Of a DNA stretch of 64,000 nt, positions 16,134-24,504 are shown piece after piece (the first letter of the stretch is position 1; the number at the start of each line of letters is the position of its first letter). The notes under the pieces were generated by a model. It made no database searches. It had not been told where the DNA came from and saw nothing but the letters and a program-made list of their open reading frames with translations. Source of the DNA: Rudanella lutea DSM 19387 (lineage in GTDB: Bacteria; Bacteroidota; Bacteroidia; Cytophagales; Spirosomataceae); assembly GCF_000383955.1 (NCBI RefSeq), contig NZ_KB913013.1, positions 353,694-417,693 on the forward strand, written 5' to 3'. Position numbers and translations under genes: made by a program.

Positions 16134-17543
16134 ATGTTCTTTCAAACCATTTATGACAAAACCCTGGCACAGGCCAGCTATTTGATAGGATGCCAGAAAA
16201 CCGGCGAGTCCATTGTGATTGACCCCAAGCGGGATGTCGATACCTACCTCGATGTGGCCAAACAAAACGGCCTTCGGATTACGCACGTCACCGAAACCCA
16301 TATCCACGCCGATTTCCTTTCGGGTGCCCGCGAACTGGCGGCTTTGACCGGGGCTACTCTTTACCTCTCAGACGAAGGCGGCCCCGACTGGGCCTATGCG
16401 TTTGCTCACGAGGGCCTGCGGCATAACGATGTGATCCGGGTGGGTAACCTGACCCTGAAGGTGCTCCATACCCCCGGTCATACCCCAGAGAGCATCAGCT
16501 TTTTGCTCACTGACCACCCCGCTACCGACGCGCCGGTCATGATTTTCACGGGTGACTTTGTGTTTGTGGGCGACATTGGCCGCCCCGACCTGCTCGAAAA
16601 AGCCGCCGGTATGACCGGTACGCAGGATGCCGGTGCCCGGCAGATGTACCAGTCGGTGCAGCAGTTCAGTCAGTTGCCCGAGTACGTACAGGTATGGCCC
16701 GGTCACGGGGCGGGGTCGGCTTGCGGGAAAGCGTTGGGTGCGGTGCCGAGCACAACAGTCGGGTACGAAAAAATACGTAACTGGGCGTTTCAGTACGACG
16801 AAGACCCCGAAGGGTTTGTGGAGTACCTGCTCACCGATCAGCCCGAGCCGCCCACCTATTTTGCCAGGATGAAAACCCTGAACAAAGTAGATCGCCCGTT
16901 GCTGACTCAGGTGCCGACCCAGAAAAAACTAAGCCCGGCCGAGGTACGCGAAGGCCTCCAGAACGGGATGAAGCTGATTGATACCCGGAACAAAACGGCT
17001 TTTGCACAGGGGTTTGTGCCGGGTAGCCTGAACATTCAGGGCAACAATGCCTTTGCGACCTGGATGGGCTGGCTCATGTCGTACGATGAGCCGTTTATGC
17101 TCGTGGCCGACGACGCACAAATCGAAGACCTGACCCGTAAACTGATGCGCATTGGCCTCGATAAGGTGTACGGCTACACCGATACCGTAAGTGACCTCGG
17201 TATGGAGCTGGCTGGAGCCGATGTGATCGACATCGAGACGTTTAAAACCTACCTCAACCGGGCCGATGTGCAGGTGGTTGATCTGCGCGGAGCCTCGGAA
17301 TACAAGCAAGGTCATGTGGAGGGGGCCGAAAATGTGTTTGTGGGTACGCTGGAACGGAATCTGGACAAAATTAGCCGCGACAAACCCGTCGTTATTTACT
17401 GTCAGGGGGGCGACCGGGCGACGATTGCGTATTCTCTCCTGGTGCGGCACGGGTTTACCAATGTGCGCAATTACTCGGGCAGCATGAACGAGTGGGTCCG
17501 CGAGGGGAACCCGGTGGTAACCGGTGAACTGGCGGCCGTTTGA
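16134..17543 (+). CDS. Persulfide dioxygenase-rhodanese fusion (MBL-fold)
   Basis: A 469-residue cytoplasmic enzyme, expected to oxidise glutathione-type persulfide to sulfite with O2 and to move sulfane sulfur. The N-terminal metallo-beta-lactamase domain has ETHIHADF (His56, His58, Asp60), TPGHT (His115), FTGDF (Asp141) and PGHGAGS (His191), which bind one iron as in ETHE1. Two rhodanese domains follow. The first (about 268-350) has lost its catalytic Cys; the second (about 365-460) keeps CQGGDR with Cys423. ATG 16134 (MFFQTIYDK) is chosen as the family start; the frame is open upstream to 16056. It has its own operator and promoter and is followed by a porin. Confidence 0.92.
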   Translation: MFFQTIYDKTLAQASYLIGCQKTGESIVIDPKRDVDTYLDVAKQNGLRITHVTETHIHADFLSGARELAALTGATLYLSDEGGPDWAYAFAHEGLRHNDVIRVGNLTLKVLHTPGHTPESISFLLTDHPATDAPVMIFTGDFVFVGDIGRPDLLEKAAGMTGTQDAGARQMYQSVQQFSQLPEYVQVWPGHGAGSACGKALGAVPSTTVGYEKIRNWAFQYDEDPEGFVEYLLTDQPEPPTYFARMKTLNKVDRPLLTQVPTQKKLSPAEVREGLQNGMKLIDTRNKTAFAQGFVPGSLNIQGNNAFATWMGWLMSYDEPFMLVADDAQIEDLTRKLMRIGLDKVYGYTDTVSDLGMELAGADVIDIETFKTYLNRADVQVVDLRGASEYKQGHVEGAENVFVGTLERNLDKISRDKPVVIYCQGGDRATIAYSLLVRHGFTNVRNYSGSMNEWVREGNPVVTGELAAV

Positions 17544-17608
17544 AACCCGAATGGCGTGGCTTGCGTTTTGTGCGGGTAACTTGACTTGATTAACAGGGGA
17601 AACGGGGA

Positions 17609-18994
17609 ATGGCCAGACGATTTTGGAGGTTAGGGCTTAGTATGGGTGTATTGGGCGTCAGTTTGGCCGGCCGGGCAGAGCCCCCCGATTCGCTTCGGGT
17701 GGCCAATCGGTGGCTGGGGCGCGAGCGGTTTCCGATCCGGGTGCGGTCGGTGTTCATGGCAACCGACAACAAAACCGGCCTGACCGATTCGTACGCCTGG
17801 GGCGTAGGGGTGGGGCTGGGTTATCAGACGCCCGTTTTCTTTCGGCACCTGCAACTGGGCGGTACTGTGTTTGTGAGTAAAAACCTGTTGTCGTCGGACC
17901 TCGCCACCCGCGATCCCCTCACCAATCAGCCCAATCGCTACGAAGCAGCCCTGTTTGATCTCCGGCAGCCGGGCAGCCACCGGCTCATGCACCGTATGGA
18001 ATCGCTGTATGCACAGTGGCGGTTTGGCCCGAAAGGCTCGCTCACGGTAGGCCGACAGTTGCCTCGTTCCCCCTTTATCAATCCGCAGGACGGTCGGTTG
18101 GCTCCCACGATGGTCGAAGGGCTGGTGGGGCAGTACGATCTGACCCCTAACACCCGGATTCAGGTAGAGTACCTGTGGCGCATGGGGCCCCGGTCTACAC
18201 TCGGCTGGTACGGTATCGGCCAAAGTGTGGGGCAGCACGGCGTGGGTGTTGATGCCGAGGGACGTGCTTCGCAATACGCGGGTAACACCCGGTCGGGGCA
18301 TATCGTACAACTTGGCTTCACGCACAAGATCGGGCCGGTAGTGGTGCAACTCTGGGATACCCGGGTGGCTAACCTGTTTAACATGAGTTACCTGCGGGCC
18401 GATGCAAACCTGCCGGCAGGGGGCAAACGAGGGATTTTGCTGGGGATTCAGGCCGCGCGGCAGTGGGCCGTTGGCGAAGGGGGCAACCCCGAACCGGCTA
18501 AAGCGTACATTCCGCCCGGTAGTCGCTCGCTCACGGTGTCGGGGCGGGTTGGGTACCAGACTCCGCGCTGGACAGCCCACCTCAATGCGACCCGGATTAC
18601 GGCTGAAGGTCGGTTTCTAATGCCCCGCGAGTGGGGCCGCGATCCGTGGTACACGTTTCTGACCCGTGAACGAAGCGAGGGCACCGGTGATATGACGGCC
18701 CTGAGTGCTAACGTCATTCTGACGCCCGGCACCCGGTTTCGGGCCGAGGTTGGGGCGGGATATTACCACTTGCCCGATGTGAAGCGGTACCGCCACAACA
18801 AATATGGCCTGCCTGCCTACAGCCAGGTAAACCTGAATCTGAATTACGCCTTTGCCGGACAGTTGAACGGATTAGAAACAGGGGTGTTATGGGTATATAA
18901 AGGGGCTCAGGGGCCTACTTACAATAATCTCCGGTATGTGTACAACCGGGTCGATATGAGTCAATTCAATGTACTGATTAATTACCACCTATGA
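17609..18994 (+). CDS. Outer-membrane porin-like beta-barrel protein
   Basis: A 461-residue exported barrel. A signal peptide ends near residue 23 (MARRFWRLGLSMGVLGVSLAGRA). The mature part alternates polar and hydrophobic residues typical of strands, with segments such as SYAWGVGVGLGYQTPVFF, SLYAQWRFGPKGSLTVGRQ and IQVEYLWRMG, and ends in a strand with a final aromatic-rich FNVLINYHL. The look is that of OprD-like or other 16-18 strand substrate-specific porins. The substrate is unknown. It lies 65 nt after the persulfide dioxygenase gene and 3 nt before the YeeE gene, so it probably lets thiosulfate or related anions across the outer membrane for the YeeE pair. Confidence 0.78.
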   Translation: MARRFWRLGLSMGVLGVSLAGRAEPPDSLRVANRWLGRERFPIRVRSVFMATDNKTGLTDSYAWGVGVGLGYQTPVFFRHLQLGGTVFVSKNLLSSDLATRDPLTNQPNRYEAALFDLRQPGSHRLMHRMESLYAQWRFGPKGSLTVGRQLPRSPFINPQDGRLAPTMVEGLVGQYDLTPNTRIQVEYLWRMGPRSTLGWYGIGQSVGQHGVGVDAEGRASQYAGNTRSGHIVQLGFTHKIGPVVVQLWDTRVANLFNMSYLRADANLPAGGKRGILLGIQAARQWAVGEGGNPEPAKAYIPPGSRSLTVSGRVGYQTPRWTAHLNATRITAEGRFLMPREWGRDPWYTFLTRERSEGTGDMTALSANVILTPGTRFRAEVGAGYYHLPDVKRYRHNKYGLPAYSQVNLNLNYAFAGQLNGLETGVLWVYKGAQGPTYNNLRYVYNRVDMSQFNVLINYHL

Positions 18995-18997
18995 GTT

Positions 18998-19570
18998 ATG
19001 GAGTTTCTTGAACTAATTCGAAAGCCCTGGCCCTGGTACGTAGCCGGGCCTTTGATCGGCCTCACGGTGCCGGTGTTGCTCCTGATTGGCAACAAATCAT
19101 TTGGTATCTCGTCGTCGTTGCGGCACATCTGCGCGGCCTGTATTCCGGCCGGGATTCCGTTTTTCCAGTACAACTGGAAGCGCGAAATGTGGAATCTGTT
19201 TTTTGTGGCCGGGGTACTGCTGGGCGGTTTGGTGGCAACCCAATGGTTGGCCAACCCCGACACGATTGTGATTGCCTCCGCTACGATGGCCGATTTACGG
19301 GCGCTGGGTATCACCGATTTTTCGGGTCTGATGCCGGCTGAGTTATTCAGTACTGCGACGTTGTTTAGCCTCAAGGGGTTTGTGTTTTTTGTGCTGGGTG
19401 GTTTTCTGGTGGGGTTTGGTACCCGCTGGGCGGGTGGTTGCACGTCGGGGCATGCCATTATGGGCATTTCTAACCTGCAATGGGCGTCGGTGGTGGCTAC
19501 CTGTTGCTTTATGGCGGGCGGCTTTGCCATGACGCACCTTATCTTACCCTACATCCTCAAACTGCTGTAA
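18998..19570 (+). CDS. YeeE/YedE-family sulfur transporter, N-terminal half
   Basis: A 190-residue inner-membrane protein with about four to five helices. It carries the family signature GGCTSGHAI with Cys148, and LRHICAACIPAGIPF with Cys45 and Cys48 that fit the sulfur-relay cysteines of thiosulfate transporters such as TsuA. The usual single-chain protein (about 350 aa) is split into two genes here, as in PmpA/PmpB pairs. ATG 18998 lies 3 nt after the porin stop, so the genes are coupled. It should act together with the product at 19577 to take up thiosulfate or other sulfane-sulfur compounds. Confidence 0.9.
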   Translation: MEFLELIRKPWPWYVAGPLIGLTVPVLLLIGNKSFGISSSLRHICAACIPAGIPFFQYNWKREMWNLFFVAGVLLGGLVATQWLANPDTIVIASATMADLRALGITDFSGLMPAELFSTATLFSLKGFVFFVLGGFLVGFGTRWAGGCTSGHAIMGISNLQWASVVATCCFMAGGFAMTHLILPYILKLL

Positions 19571-19576
19571 CCAACC

Positions 19577-20062
19577 ATGCAACAACTAGAAGAAATTAAA
19601 CAACCGTTGGTTTGCGATGCACCCAACGATATGAAGCGGGAAGAAAGCCTGCTCGCGCACCTGAAATATGCCGTAGTGGGGATTCTGTTCGGGATTGTTT
19701 TCGTGAAGGCCGAAATCATTTCCTGGTTTCGGATTCAGGAGATGTTCCGGCTCCAGAGTTTCCATATGTACGGGGTTATTGGTTCGGCCATAGCCGTTGG
19801 CATGCTGTCGATCTGGCTTATCAAGCGGTTCAACGTTAAAACCCTATCGGGCGAGACCGTTGAATTTCACCCCAAAGCGTTCAACAAAGGGCAGATCTAC
19901 GGGGGGCTGATGTTTGGGCTCGGCTGGGCTGTGACAGGGGCTTGCCCCGGTCCGTTGTTTGCTCAGATTGGGAGTGGGTATCTGGTTGTGATCATTACGT
20001 TACTGAGTGCCATTGCCGGTACCTGGACCTACGGACTCCTGCGGGATCGGTTGCCACACTAA
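19577..20062 (+). CDS. YeeE/YedE-family sulfur transporter, C-terminal half
   Basis: A 161-residue inner-membrane protein, second half of the split YeeE/YedE transporter. The signature GLGWAVTGACPGPLFAQIGSG (about 114-134, Cys123) is typical. About 25 polar residues precede the first helix. It starts 6 nt after the partner's stop codon and is the last gene before a strong terminator at 20079. With the porin and the persulfide dioxygenase it forms one likely transcript of four genes (16134-20062). Confidence 0.9.
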   Translation: MQQLEEIKQPLVCDAPNDMKREESLLAHLKYAVVGILFGIVFVKAEIISWFRIQEMFRLQSFHMYGVIGSAIAVGMLSIWLIKRFNVKTLSGETVEFHPKAFNKGQIYGGLMFGLGWAVTGACPGPLFAQIGSGYLVVIITLLSAIAGTWTYGLLRDRLPH

Positions 20063-20078
20063 ACATTCAGCGAGCAAT

Positions 20079-20123
20079 AAAAAGCGCGCATCAGCCCGGT
20101 ATGAGGATGATGCGCGCTTTTTT
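20079..20123 (+). terminator. Terminator after the porin-YeeE operon
   Basis: AAAAAGCGCGCATCA (20079-20093) pairs perfectly with TGATGCGCGCTTTTT (20108-20122), followed by more T. It lies 16 nt after the YeeE stop. Confidence 0.92.
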
Positions 20124-20159
20124 GTAATTAACGTGAGTTACAGGTGATACTCGCTCTGT

Positions 20160-20250
20160 ACCGGACATTCGGACTTTAGACACTGGACATCAGACTTACT
20201 GCCTTTCTGTAGGGAGGTCTAACGTCTAGGGGCCAATATCTAATGTTCAG
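20160..20250. repeat. Intergenic inverted repeat, family A, copy 2
   Basis: The left arm runs CCGGACATTCGGACTTTAGA and on, with the apex core TTCTGTAGGGAGGTC and the right arm CTAATGTTCAG. It is the closest match to the family consensus. It lies between the terminator at 20079 and the operator at 20305. Confidence 0.8.
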
Positions 20251-20304
20251 AAGTGAGTGACATTTATTTGAGTATACATCATTTTGTTGAATATCATTTG
20301 TTTG

Positions 20305-20349
20305 CGTGATATTTGTCACAGTGTGTTGCCTAAGGGTTGGCTTTCTTTG
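20305..20349 (+). promoter_or_regulatory. Crp/Fnr-type operator and -7 box before the DUF2892 gene
   Basis: TGAT-ATTT-GTCA (20307-20318) is followed at exactly the 22-nt offset by TTTCTTTG (20342-20349), a -7 box with one change. The start codon is at 20369. Confidence 0.65.
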
Positions 20350-20368
20350 TTCAAAAAACAGACGACAA

Positions 20369-20581
20369 ATGAAAGCGAACATGGGTTCTGCCGATCGGAT
20401 TATCCGCGTACTGGTTGCGCTGGTGGTGATTAGTTTAGTGGCTACGGGCACGCTAAGCGGCATCTGGGCTGTAGTGGGGGTGGTGCTGGCCGGGGTGTTT
20501 TTACTGACAAGCCTGGTTCGGTTCTGCCCGTTGTATCTGCCGTTTGGTATCCGAACCAACCGGGTGGGTAAATCGGTCTAA
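20369..20581 (+). CDS. DUF2892 (YgaP-like transmembrane) protein
   Basis: A 70-residue inner-membrane protein. The N-terminal NMGSADRIIRVLVALVV, two hydrophobic helices and the central TSLVRFCPLYLPFGI with a conserved Cys are the marks of DUF2892. This domain occurs alone or fused to a rhodanese in YgaP, where it is thought to handle thiocyanate or other sulfur species. ATG 20369 (MKANMGS) is chosen because an operator and -7 box lie just upstream; the frame stays open to 20306. It has its own promoter, and the next gene is a rhodanese lipoprotein, in keeping with the YgaP pairing. Confidence 0.9.
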   Translation: MKANMGSADRIIRVLVALVVISLVATGTLSGIWAVVGVVLAGVFLLTSLVRFCPLYLPFGIRTNRVGKSV

Positions 20582-20640
20582 GGGGCCGGGTTCAGGCCCT
20601 TTAGTAGCCCATTTTGTCTTTCCCATAATTAGCCGCCTTG

Positions 20641-20685
20641 TGTGACTCTTGTCACAAAGTTGGTTCTGTGTGCGCGCGAATTTTG
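20641..20685 (+). promoter_or_regulatory. Crp/Fnr-type operator and -7 box before the rhodanese lipoprotein gene
   Basis: TGTGACTCTTGTCACA (20641-20656) is a perfect 6-4-6 palindrome and the best copy in the window. GAATTTTG (20678-20685) sits at the 22-nt offset as -7 box. The start codon is at 20706. Confidence 0.75.
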
Positions 20686-20705
20686 TGAGAAAAACAACTC
20701 ACCCG

Positions 20706-21098
20706 ATGCGTGTTTTTCTAATTCTATTGGTACTCTGGTTGCCCGGATGCGGCTCGGGAACCGGGCCGTCGGCCGTGATCGACATGACGTCGACCGAGTT
20801 TAAAGCCGCCCTCGACAGCACGGTTCCCCGTCAACTCATCGACGTGCGCACCGGTCCCGAAGTAAGTGGGGGCGTAATTGCCGGTGCCCAGCAACTCGAC
20901 ATCAGTAGCGACCTTTTTGAGCAGCAACTCGACGGACTCGATAAAGCCACACCCGTGTACGTGTACTGTGCAGTGGGTAGTCGCAGCGCGCAGGCCGCCC
21001 GGTTGCTGGCCGAAAAAGGGTTTGGAACGGTGTATAACCTGAACGGCGGTATCCAGGCCTGGCTCAGTGCCGGATACCCGGTCGTTCCGCTACGCTGA
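20706..21098 (+). CDS. Rhodanese-domain lipoprotein
   Basis: A 130-residue exported lipoprotein with one sulfurtransferase domain. The signal MRVFLILLVLWLPGC gives a lipobox with Cys15 as the likely acylated residue. The rhodanese fold (about 27-128) has the active loop CAVGSRS with Cys88 and the usual LNGGIQAWLSAGYPV end. It would accept sulfane sulfur in the periplasm, for example from thiosulfate or polysulfide. ATG 20706 is chosen because it gives the signal peptide and follows the operator; the frame is open to 20649. The sterol-desaturase-like gene begins 8 nt after its stop. Confidence 0.92.
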   Translation: MRVFLILLVLWLPGCGSGTGPSAVIDMTSTEFKAALDSTVPRQLIDVRTGPEVSGGVIAGAQQLDISSDLFEQQLDGLDKATPVYVYCAVGSRSAQAARLLAEKGFGTVYNLNGGIQAWLSAGYPVVPLR

Positions 21099-21106
21099 AG
21101 AGGGTC

Positions 21107-22096
21107 ATGGAACGGTACGTACAGACCTTTGTCGACGGGTACACCGGCTACGCCCGGTATCTGGTGCATGAGATAGTCAATCCCGGCTGGCACAACTACT
21201 TTTACGTCTTGGTGGGCCTTTCGCTGGCCGTGTGGGGGCTCGAGTTGCTCTTCCCATGGCGTCGGGATCAGCCGGTACTGCGGCAGGACTTCTTCCTGGA
21301 TGGGTTCTACCTGTTTTTCAACTTCTTTCTGTTTTCGCTTGTAGGCTACAATGCCCTGTCGAACGTGGGGGTGCTGGCCTTCTCGGATGCGCTGGCGCAG
21401 TTGGGTGTTCGAAATCTGGTCGCCATCAATATACAGAGCTGGCCGGTCTGGGCGCAGTTATTCACCCTGTTCATTGTCCGCGATTTTGTGCAGTGGAACG
21501 TCCACCGGTTGCTCCACCGGGTGCCCTGGATGTGGAAATTCCACCGGGTGCATCATAGCGTAGAGCAGATGGGGTTTGCCGCACATCTGCGGTATCACTG
21601 GATGGAAACAGTCATTTACCGCGTGTTTGAATACATTCCGCTGGCGATGATCGGCTTCGGTATAAGCGATTTCTTTGTGGTACACCTTTTTACACTGGCC
21701 GTGGGGCATTTCAATCACGCCAACATCAAGTTGCCGTTAGGCCCACTGCGGTACCTGCTCAACAGCCCCCAGATGCACCTCTGGCATCATGCCGAGGTAA
21801 TGCCCGCCGACCACCCCACCGGCATCAACTACGGCATTACGCTCAGTATCTGGGATTACCTGTTTGGCACAGCCCACGAGCCTTACGTCGACAGTCACCT
21901 GAAACTCGGGTTTCCGGGGCTTGACACATTTCCCCGCACCTTGCCGGCGCAATTAGGTTTGTCGCTCCGGCCGTCTTTATCCAAACATGAAACAAAAACC
22001 ACCCCTTTGGAAACAGGCGATTTTCCAGCAACTGACGCTGGCGTCACTCACACTCGGTCTGGCTCCCTTCGTGCCCGAACCGCATCTGCTCGGTAA
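21107..22096 (+). CDS. Sterol desaturase/fatty acid hydroxylase-family membrane enzyme
   Basis: A 329-residue membrane protein with several helices and the eight-His di-iron pattern: HRLLH (133-137), HRVHH (146-150) and HLWHH (224-228), plus further His near 160-164. This superfamily uses O2 to hydroxylate or desaturate lipids. The native substrate cannot be read from the sequence. The last 40 residues are polar and lack the conserved pattern. It is probably co-transcribed with the rhodanese lipoprotein and overlaps the small gene at 21987 in another frame. Its presence in a sulfur operon is unexpected. Confidence 0.88.
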   Translation: MERYVQTFVDGYTGYARYLVHEIVNPGWHNYFYVLVGLSLAVWGLELLFPWRRDQPVLRQDFFLDGFYLFFNFFLFSLVGYNALSNVGVLAFSDALAQLGVRNLVAINIQSWPVWAQLFTLFIVRDFVQWNVHRLLHRVPWMWKFHRVHHSVEQMGFAAHLRYHWMETVIYRVFEYIPLAMIGFGISDFFVVHLFTLAVGHFNHANIKLPLGPLRYLLNSPQMHLWHHAEVMPADHPTGINYGITLSIWDYLFGTAHEPYVDSHLKLGFPGLDTFPRTLPAQLGLSLRPSLSKHETKTTPLETGDFPATDAGVTHTRSGSLRARTASAR

Positions 22097-22223
22097 ACTG
22101 CGCTGGGTGCTGGGTGGGGCCGTGGGTATGCAACTCGTCGATTGGGGCGACTTGCTCATGCACGGGGCTCCCTGGCTGGGACTAATTGGCTATTCGAGTT
22201 GGTATCGTTTCGCTAAGAAATGA
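21987..22223 (+). CDS. Small membrane-associated protein, unknown function
   Basis: A 78-residue protein starting inside the sterol-desaturase gene, overlapping it by 110 nt in a different frame. Two hydrophobic stretches surround a motif PEPHLLGKLRWVLGGAVGMQLVDWGDLLMHGAPWL. I believe this resembles short conserved proteins of other Bacteroidota, but I cannot name a function. Support for a real gene comes from the distinctive motif and from continued coding-like composition after the upstream stop. An alternative is that its true start lies later in the overlap. Confidence 0.6.
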   Translation: MKQKPPLWKQAIFQQLTLASLTLGLAPFVPEPHLLGKLRWVLGGAVGMQLVDWGDLLMHGAPWLGLIGYSSWYRFAKK

Positions 22224-22264
22224 CCTGTGTGGGGGTAAATAGCTGATTTTAATCAGTCCGGGTT

Positions 22265-22309
22265 TGTAACATTTATCACGGAATACCCCGTCGGCCTCGG
22301 CCACTTTTG
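22265..22309 (+). promoter_or_regulatory. Crp/Fnr-type operator and -7 box before the second persulfide dioxygenase gene
   Basis: TGTAACATTTATCACG (22265-22280), one base different from the site before tauE, is followed at the 22-nt offset by CACTTTTG (22302-22309). The start codon is at 22337. Confidence 0.72.
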
Positions 22310-22336
22310 GGTAGTTATTTTAACGAAACGACTACC

Positions 22337-23749
22337 ATGAAAATCGAACAGATTTATACCGGCTGTCTGGCCGAGGCCGCCTATTATATCGAGTCAGCGG
22401 GCGAGGTTGCCATCATCGATCCCCTCCGCGAACCGCAACCCTACATCGACCGGGCCACCGCCGACGGGGCCCGGATCAAGTACGTGCTGGAAACGCACTT
22501 TCACGCCGATTTTGTGTCGGGTCACCTTGAGCTGGCGGCCAAAACCGGGGCTAACATTGTCTTTGGCCCCACGGCCCAGCCCAACTACGACGCCCATATT
22601 GCGCAGGATGGTGAACTACTGACGCTGGGCAAGGTGCAGATAAAAGTGCTCCATACGCCGGGGCATACGATGGAGTCGAGTACGTTTTTGCTCATCGATG
22701 AAGCCGGCCGGGAACATGCTATTTTCACGGGCGACACCTTATTTATTGGTGATGTGGGCCGCCCCGACCTGGCCGTCAAGTCGGACCTGAGCCGCGAAGA
22801 CCTCGCCGGGTATTTGTACGATAGCCTGTACACCAAAATTCTTCCCCTGCCCGATAGTCTGATTGTGTACCCTGGTCATGGGGCTGGTTCGGCCTGTGGT
22901 AAGAACATGAGCAAGGAAACGACCGATACCCTCGGCAACCAGAAACGGTTCAACTACGCCTTGCAGGCTACATCGAAAGCGGAGTTTGTGCGCGAGGTGC
23001 TCACCGGTCTGAATACACCCCCGCAGTATTTTCCCAAAAATGCGGTACTGAACAAAATGGGGTACGATAGCGTCGAGACGGTGTTGCAACAGGGGACACA
23101 GGCGTTGTCGCCGGGTGCTTTTGAAGCAGCCGCCAACGAAGTCGACGCGCTCGTGCTCGATGTGCGGGATGCGCAGACATTTGCAAAAGGGTTTATTCCG
23201 AATTCGATCAATATCGGGTTAGAAGGGCAGTTTGCCGGTTGGGTGGGTACGCTCGTGACCGATCTGAAGCAACCCATTCTGCTCGTGGTTCCCCAAGGTC
23301 GCGAAGAAGAGGCTGTGCTGCGGCTCGCCCGTGTGGGGTACGACAACTGCATCGGGTACCTGAACGGTGGCTTTGCCGCCTGGGTAGCCGACGACCGCCC
23401 GACGGATACGATCGAGTCTATTTCGGCGGTTTCGTTTGCCGACCGGTTTACGGCTCAGCCCGATCTGAAGGTGCTTGATGTTCGGCGCCGGAGCGAATAC
23501 GAATCCGAGCATGTGGTGGGTGCCGAGAATTTTCCCCTCGACTTTATCAACGCCAACATGGCCCAACTGAACCGGGCCGAAACGTATTACCTGCATTGCG
23601 GTAGTGGGTATCGGTCCATGACAGCCGCGTCGATTCTGCGGGCGCGTGGGTTCGATCACCTCGTGGAGGTGGCCGGTGGTTTTGCCGCCATCAAAGCAAC
23701 CGGCCAGCTTTCCCTGACCGATTATGTGTGCCCCACAACGTTGCTATAA
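22337..23749 (+). CDS. Persulfide dioxygenase-rhodanese fusion (MBL-fold), second copy
   Basis: A 470-residue paralogue of the protein at 16134. The MBL domain shows ETHFHADF (His54, His56, Asp58), TPGHT, FTGDTLF and YPGHGAGS. The first rhodanese domain (about 272-350) has VVPQGREEEA in place of the Cys loop and is catalytically dead; the second keeps CGSGYRS with Cys421. The reaction should be persulfide oxidation to sulfite. Having two divergent copies, each with its own operator, suggests different persulfide donors or conditions. ATG 22337 (MKIEQIYTG) is chosen over the open frame to 22307, since the -7 box ends at 22309. Confidence 0.92.
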   Translation: MKIEQIYTGCLAEAAYYIESAGEVAIIDPLREPQPYIDRATADGARIKYVLETHFHADFVSGHLELAAKTGANIVFGPTAQPNYDAHIAQDGELLTLGKVQIKVLHTPGHTMESSTFLLIDEAGREHAIFTGDTLFIGDVGRPDLAVKSDLSREDLAGYLYDSLYTKILPLPDSLIVYPGHGAGSACGKNMSKETTDTLGNQKRFNYALQATSKAEFVREVLTGLNTPPQYFPKNAVLNKMGYDSVETVLQQGTQALSPGAFEAAANEVDALVLDVRDAQTFAKGFIPNSINIGLEGQFAGWVGTLVTDLKQPILLVVPQGREEEAVLRLARVGYDNCIGYLNGGFAAWVADDRPTDTIESISAVSFADRFTAQPDLKVLDVRRRSEYESEHVVGAENFPLDFINANMAQLNRAETYYLHCGSGYRSMTAASILRARGFDHLVEVAGGFAAIKATGQLSLTDYVCPTTLL

Positions 23750-23789
23750 GTGCAATGGCTGAACGGGTTTCTTTACTGGAAATCGTTCT

Positions 23790-23890
23790 CAGTACTGGAG
23801 ATTAGAAGTTGGACACTAGACGTTAGACCTCCCTACAGAAGGGTACTGAGTCTAACGTCCAGTGTCTGAAGTCCGAATGTCCAATACTGA
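23790..23890. repeat. Intergenic inverted repeat, family A, copy 3
   Basis: It begins CAGTACTGGAGATTAGAAG and ends GTCCAATACTGA. The two arms of about 40 nt pair over most of their length around an apex CTCCCTACAGAAGGGTA, the reverse complement of the apex in copy 2. It lies between the second dioxygenase gene and the DUF983 gene. Confidence 0.85.
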
Positions 23891-24022
23891 AAAAATCGTT
23901 GATCTGTACCACGAATGTCCGCGTTTGTGACTGGATGTATAAAGCGGCATCAGCGACCTTTGTTATCAAAAATAACCCACAACCAAGGGTCTCTGAAGAG
24001 GGCCCCTGCATCACCTACCGTT

Positions 24023-24418
24023 ATGTTGAAAGGCACCAAGCTGTATAGCATCGTATTCAATAAATGCCCTCGTTGTCAGGAGGGCGATATGTTTACCAGT
24101 GCGACTGCGTTTAGTCGGGAGTTCGATCAGATGCATACGCACTGCCACGCCTGCGGGCAGCGTTTTGAGCCGGAGCCGGGTTTTTACTTTGGTTCCATGT
24201 ACGTGAGCTATGCCCTGTACGTGGCTACCATTGTGAGCGCGTTTTTTCTGTTTGTTGTTTTTCTCGATGTTGACCCCGTCGATCTGCTGTGGGGGCTGTT
24301 GCCCGCGCTGGTGCTGTTGACACCTTTGTTCTTCCGACTCGCCCGGCGTACCTGGATTAACATTTTTGTGGGATATGACCCGGCGGCTAAAAAAGAACCC
24401 GCCCCGGCCGGACATTGA
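24023..24418 (+). CDS. DUF983-family membrane protein
   Basis: A 131-residue protein with an N-terminal zinc-ribbon-like part, CPRCQEGDMF (14-23) and HCHACGQRFEPEPGFYFG (about 40-57), followed by two hydrophobic helices and a basic tail. This layout defines DUF983, common in Bacteroidota and Alphaproteobacteria, with no agreed function. ATG 24023 (MLKGTKLYSIV) matches the family start; the frame is open upstream to 23915. It is monocistronic with a two-way terminator behind it. Confidence 0.88.
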   Translation: MLKGTKLYSIVFNKCPRCQEGDMFTSATAFSREFDQMHTHCHACGQRFEPEPGFYFGSMYVSYALYVATIVSAFFLFVVFLDVDPVDLLWGLLPALVLLTPLFFRLARRTWINIFVGYDPAAKKEPAPAGH

Positions 24419-24454
24419 AACGCTCCATTGACCAGCAATAGATCTTGAAAAAAG

Positions 24455-24480
24455 AACGACCACCCCGCGGGGTGGTCGTT
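24455..24480. terminator. Bidirectional terminator
   Basis: AACGACCACCCCG (24455-24467) pairs perfectly with CGGGGTGGTCGTT (24468-24480). It lies between the convergent DUF983 gene and the gene at 24505. The tail is weak on the plus strand and A-rich on the other side, which gives T on the minus strand. Confidence 0.8.
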
Positions 24481-24504
24481 TGTGTTACGGGGGTAAATAA
24501 GAAA

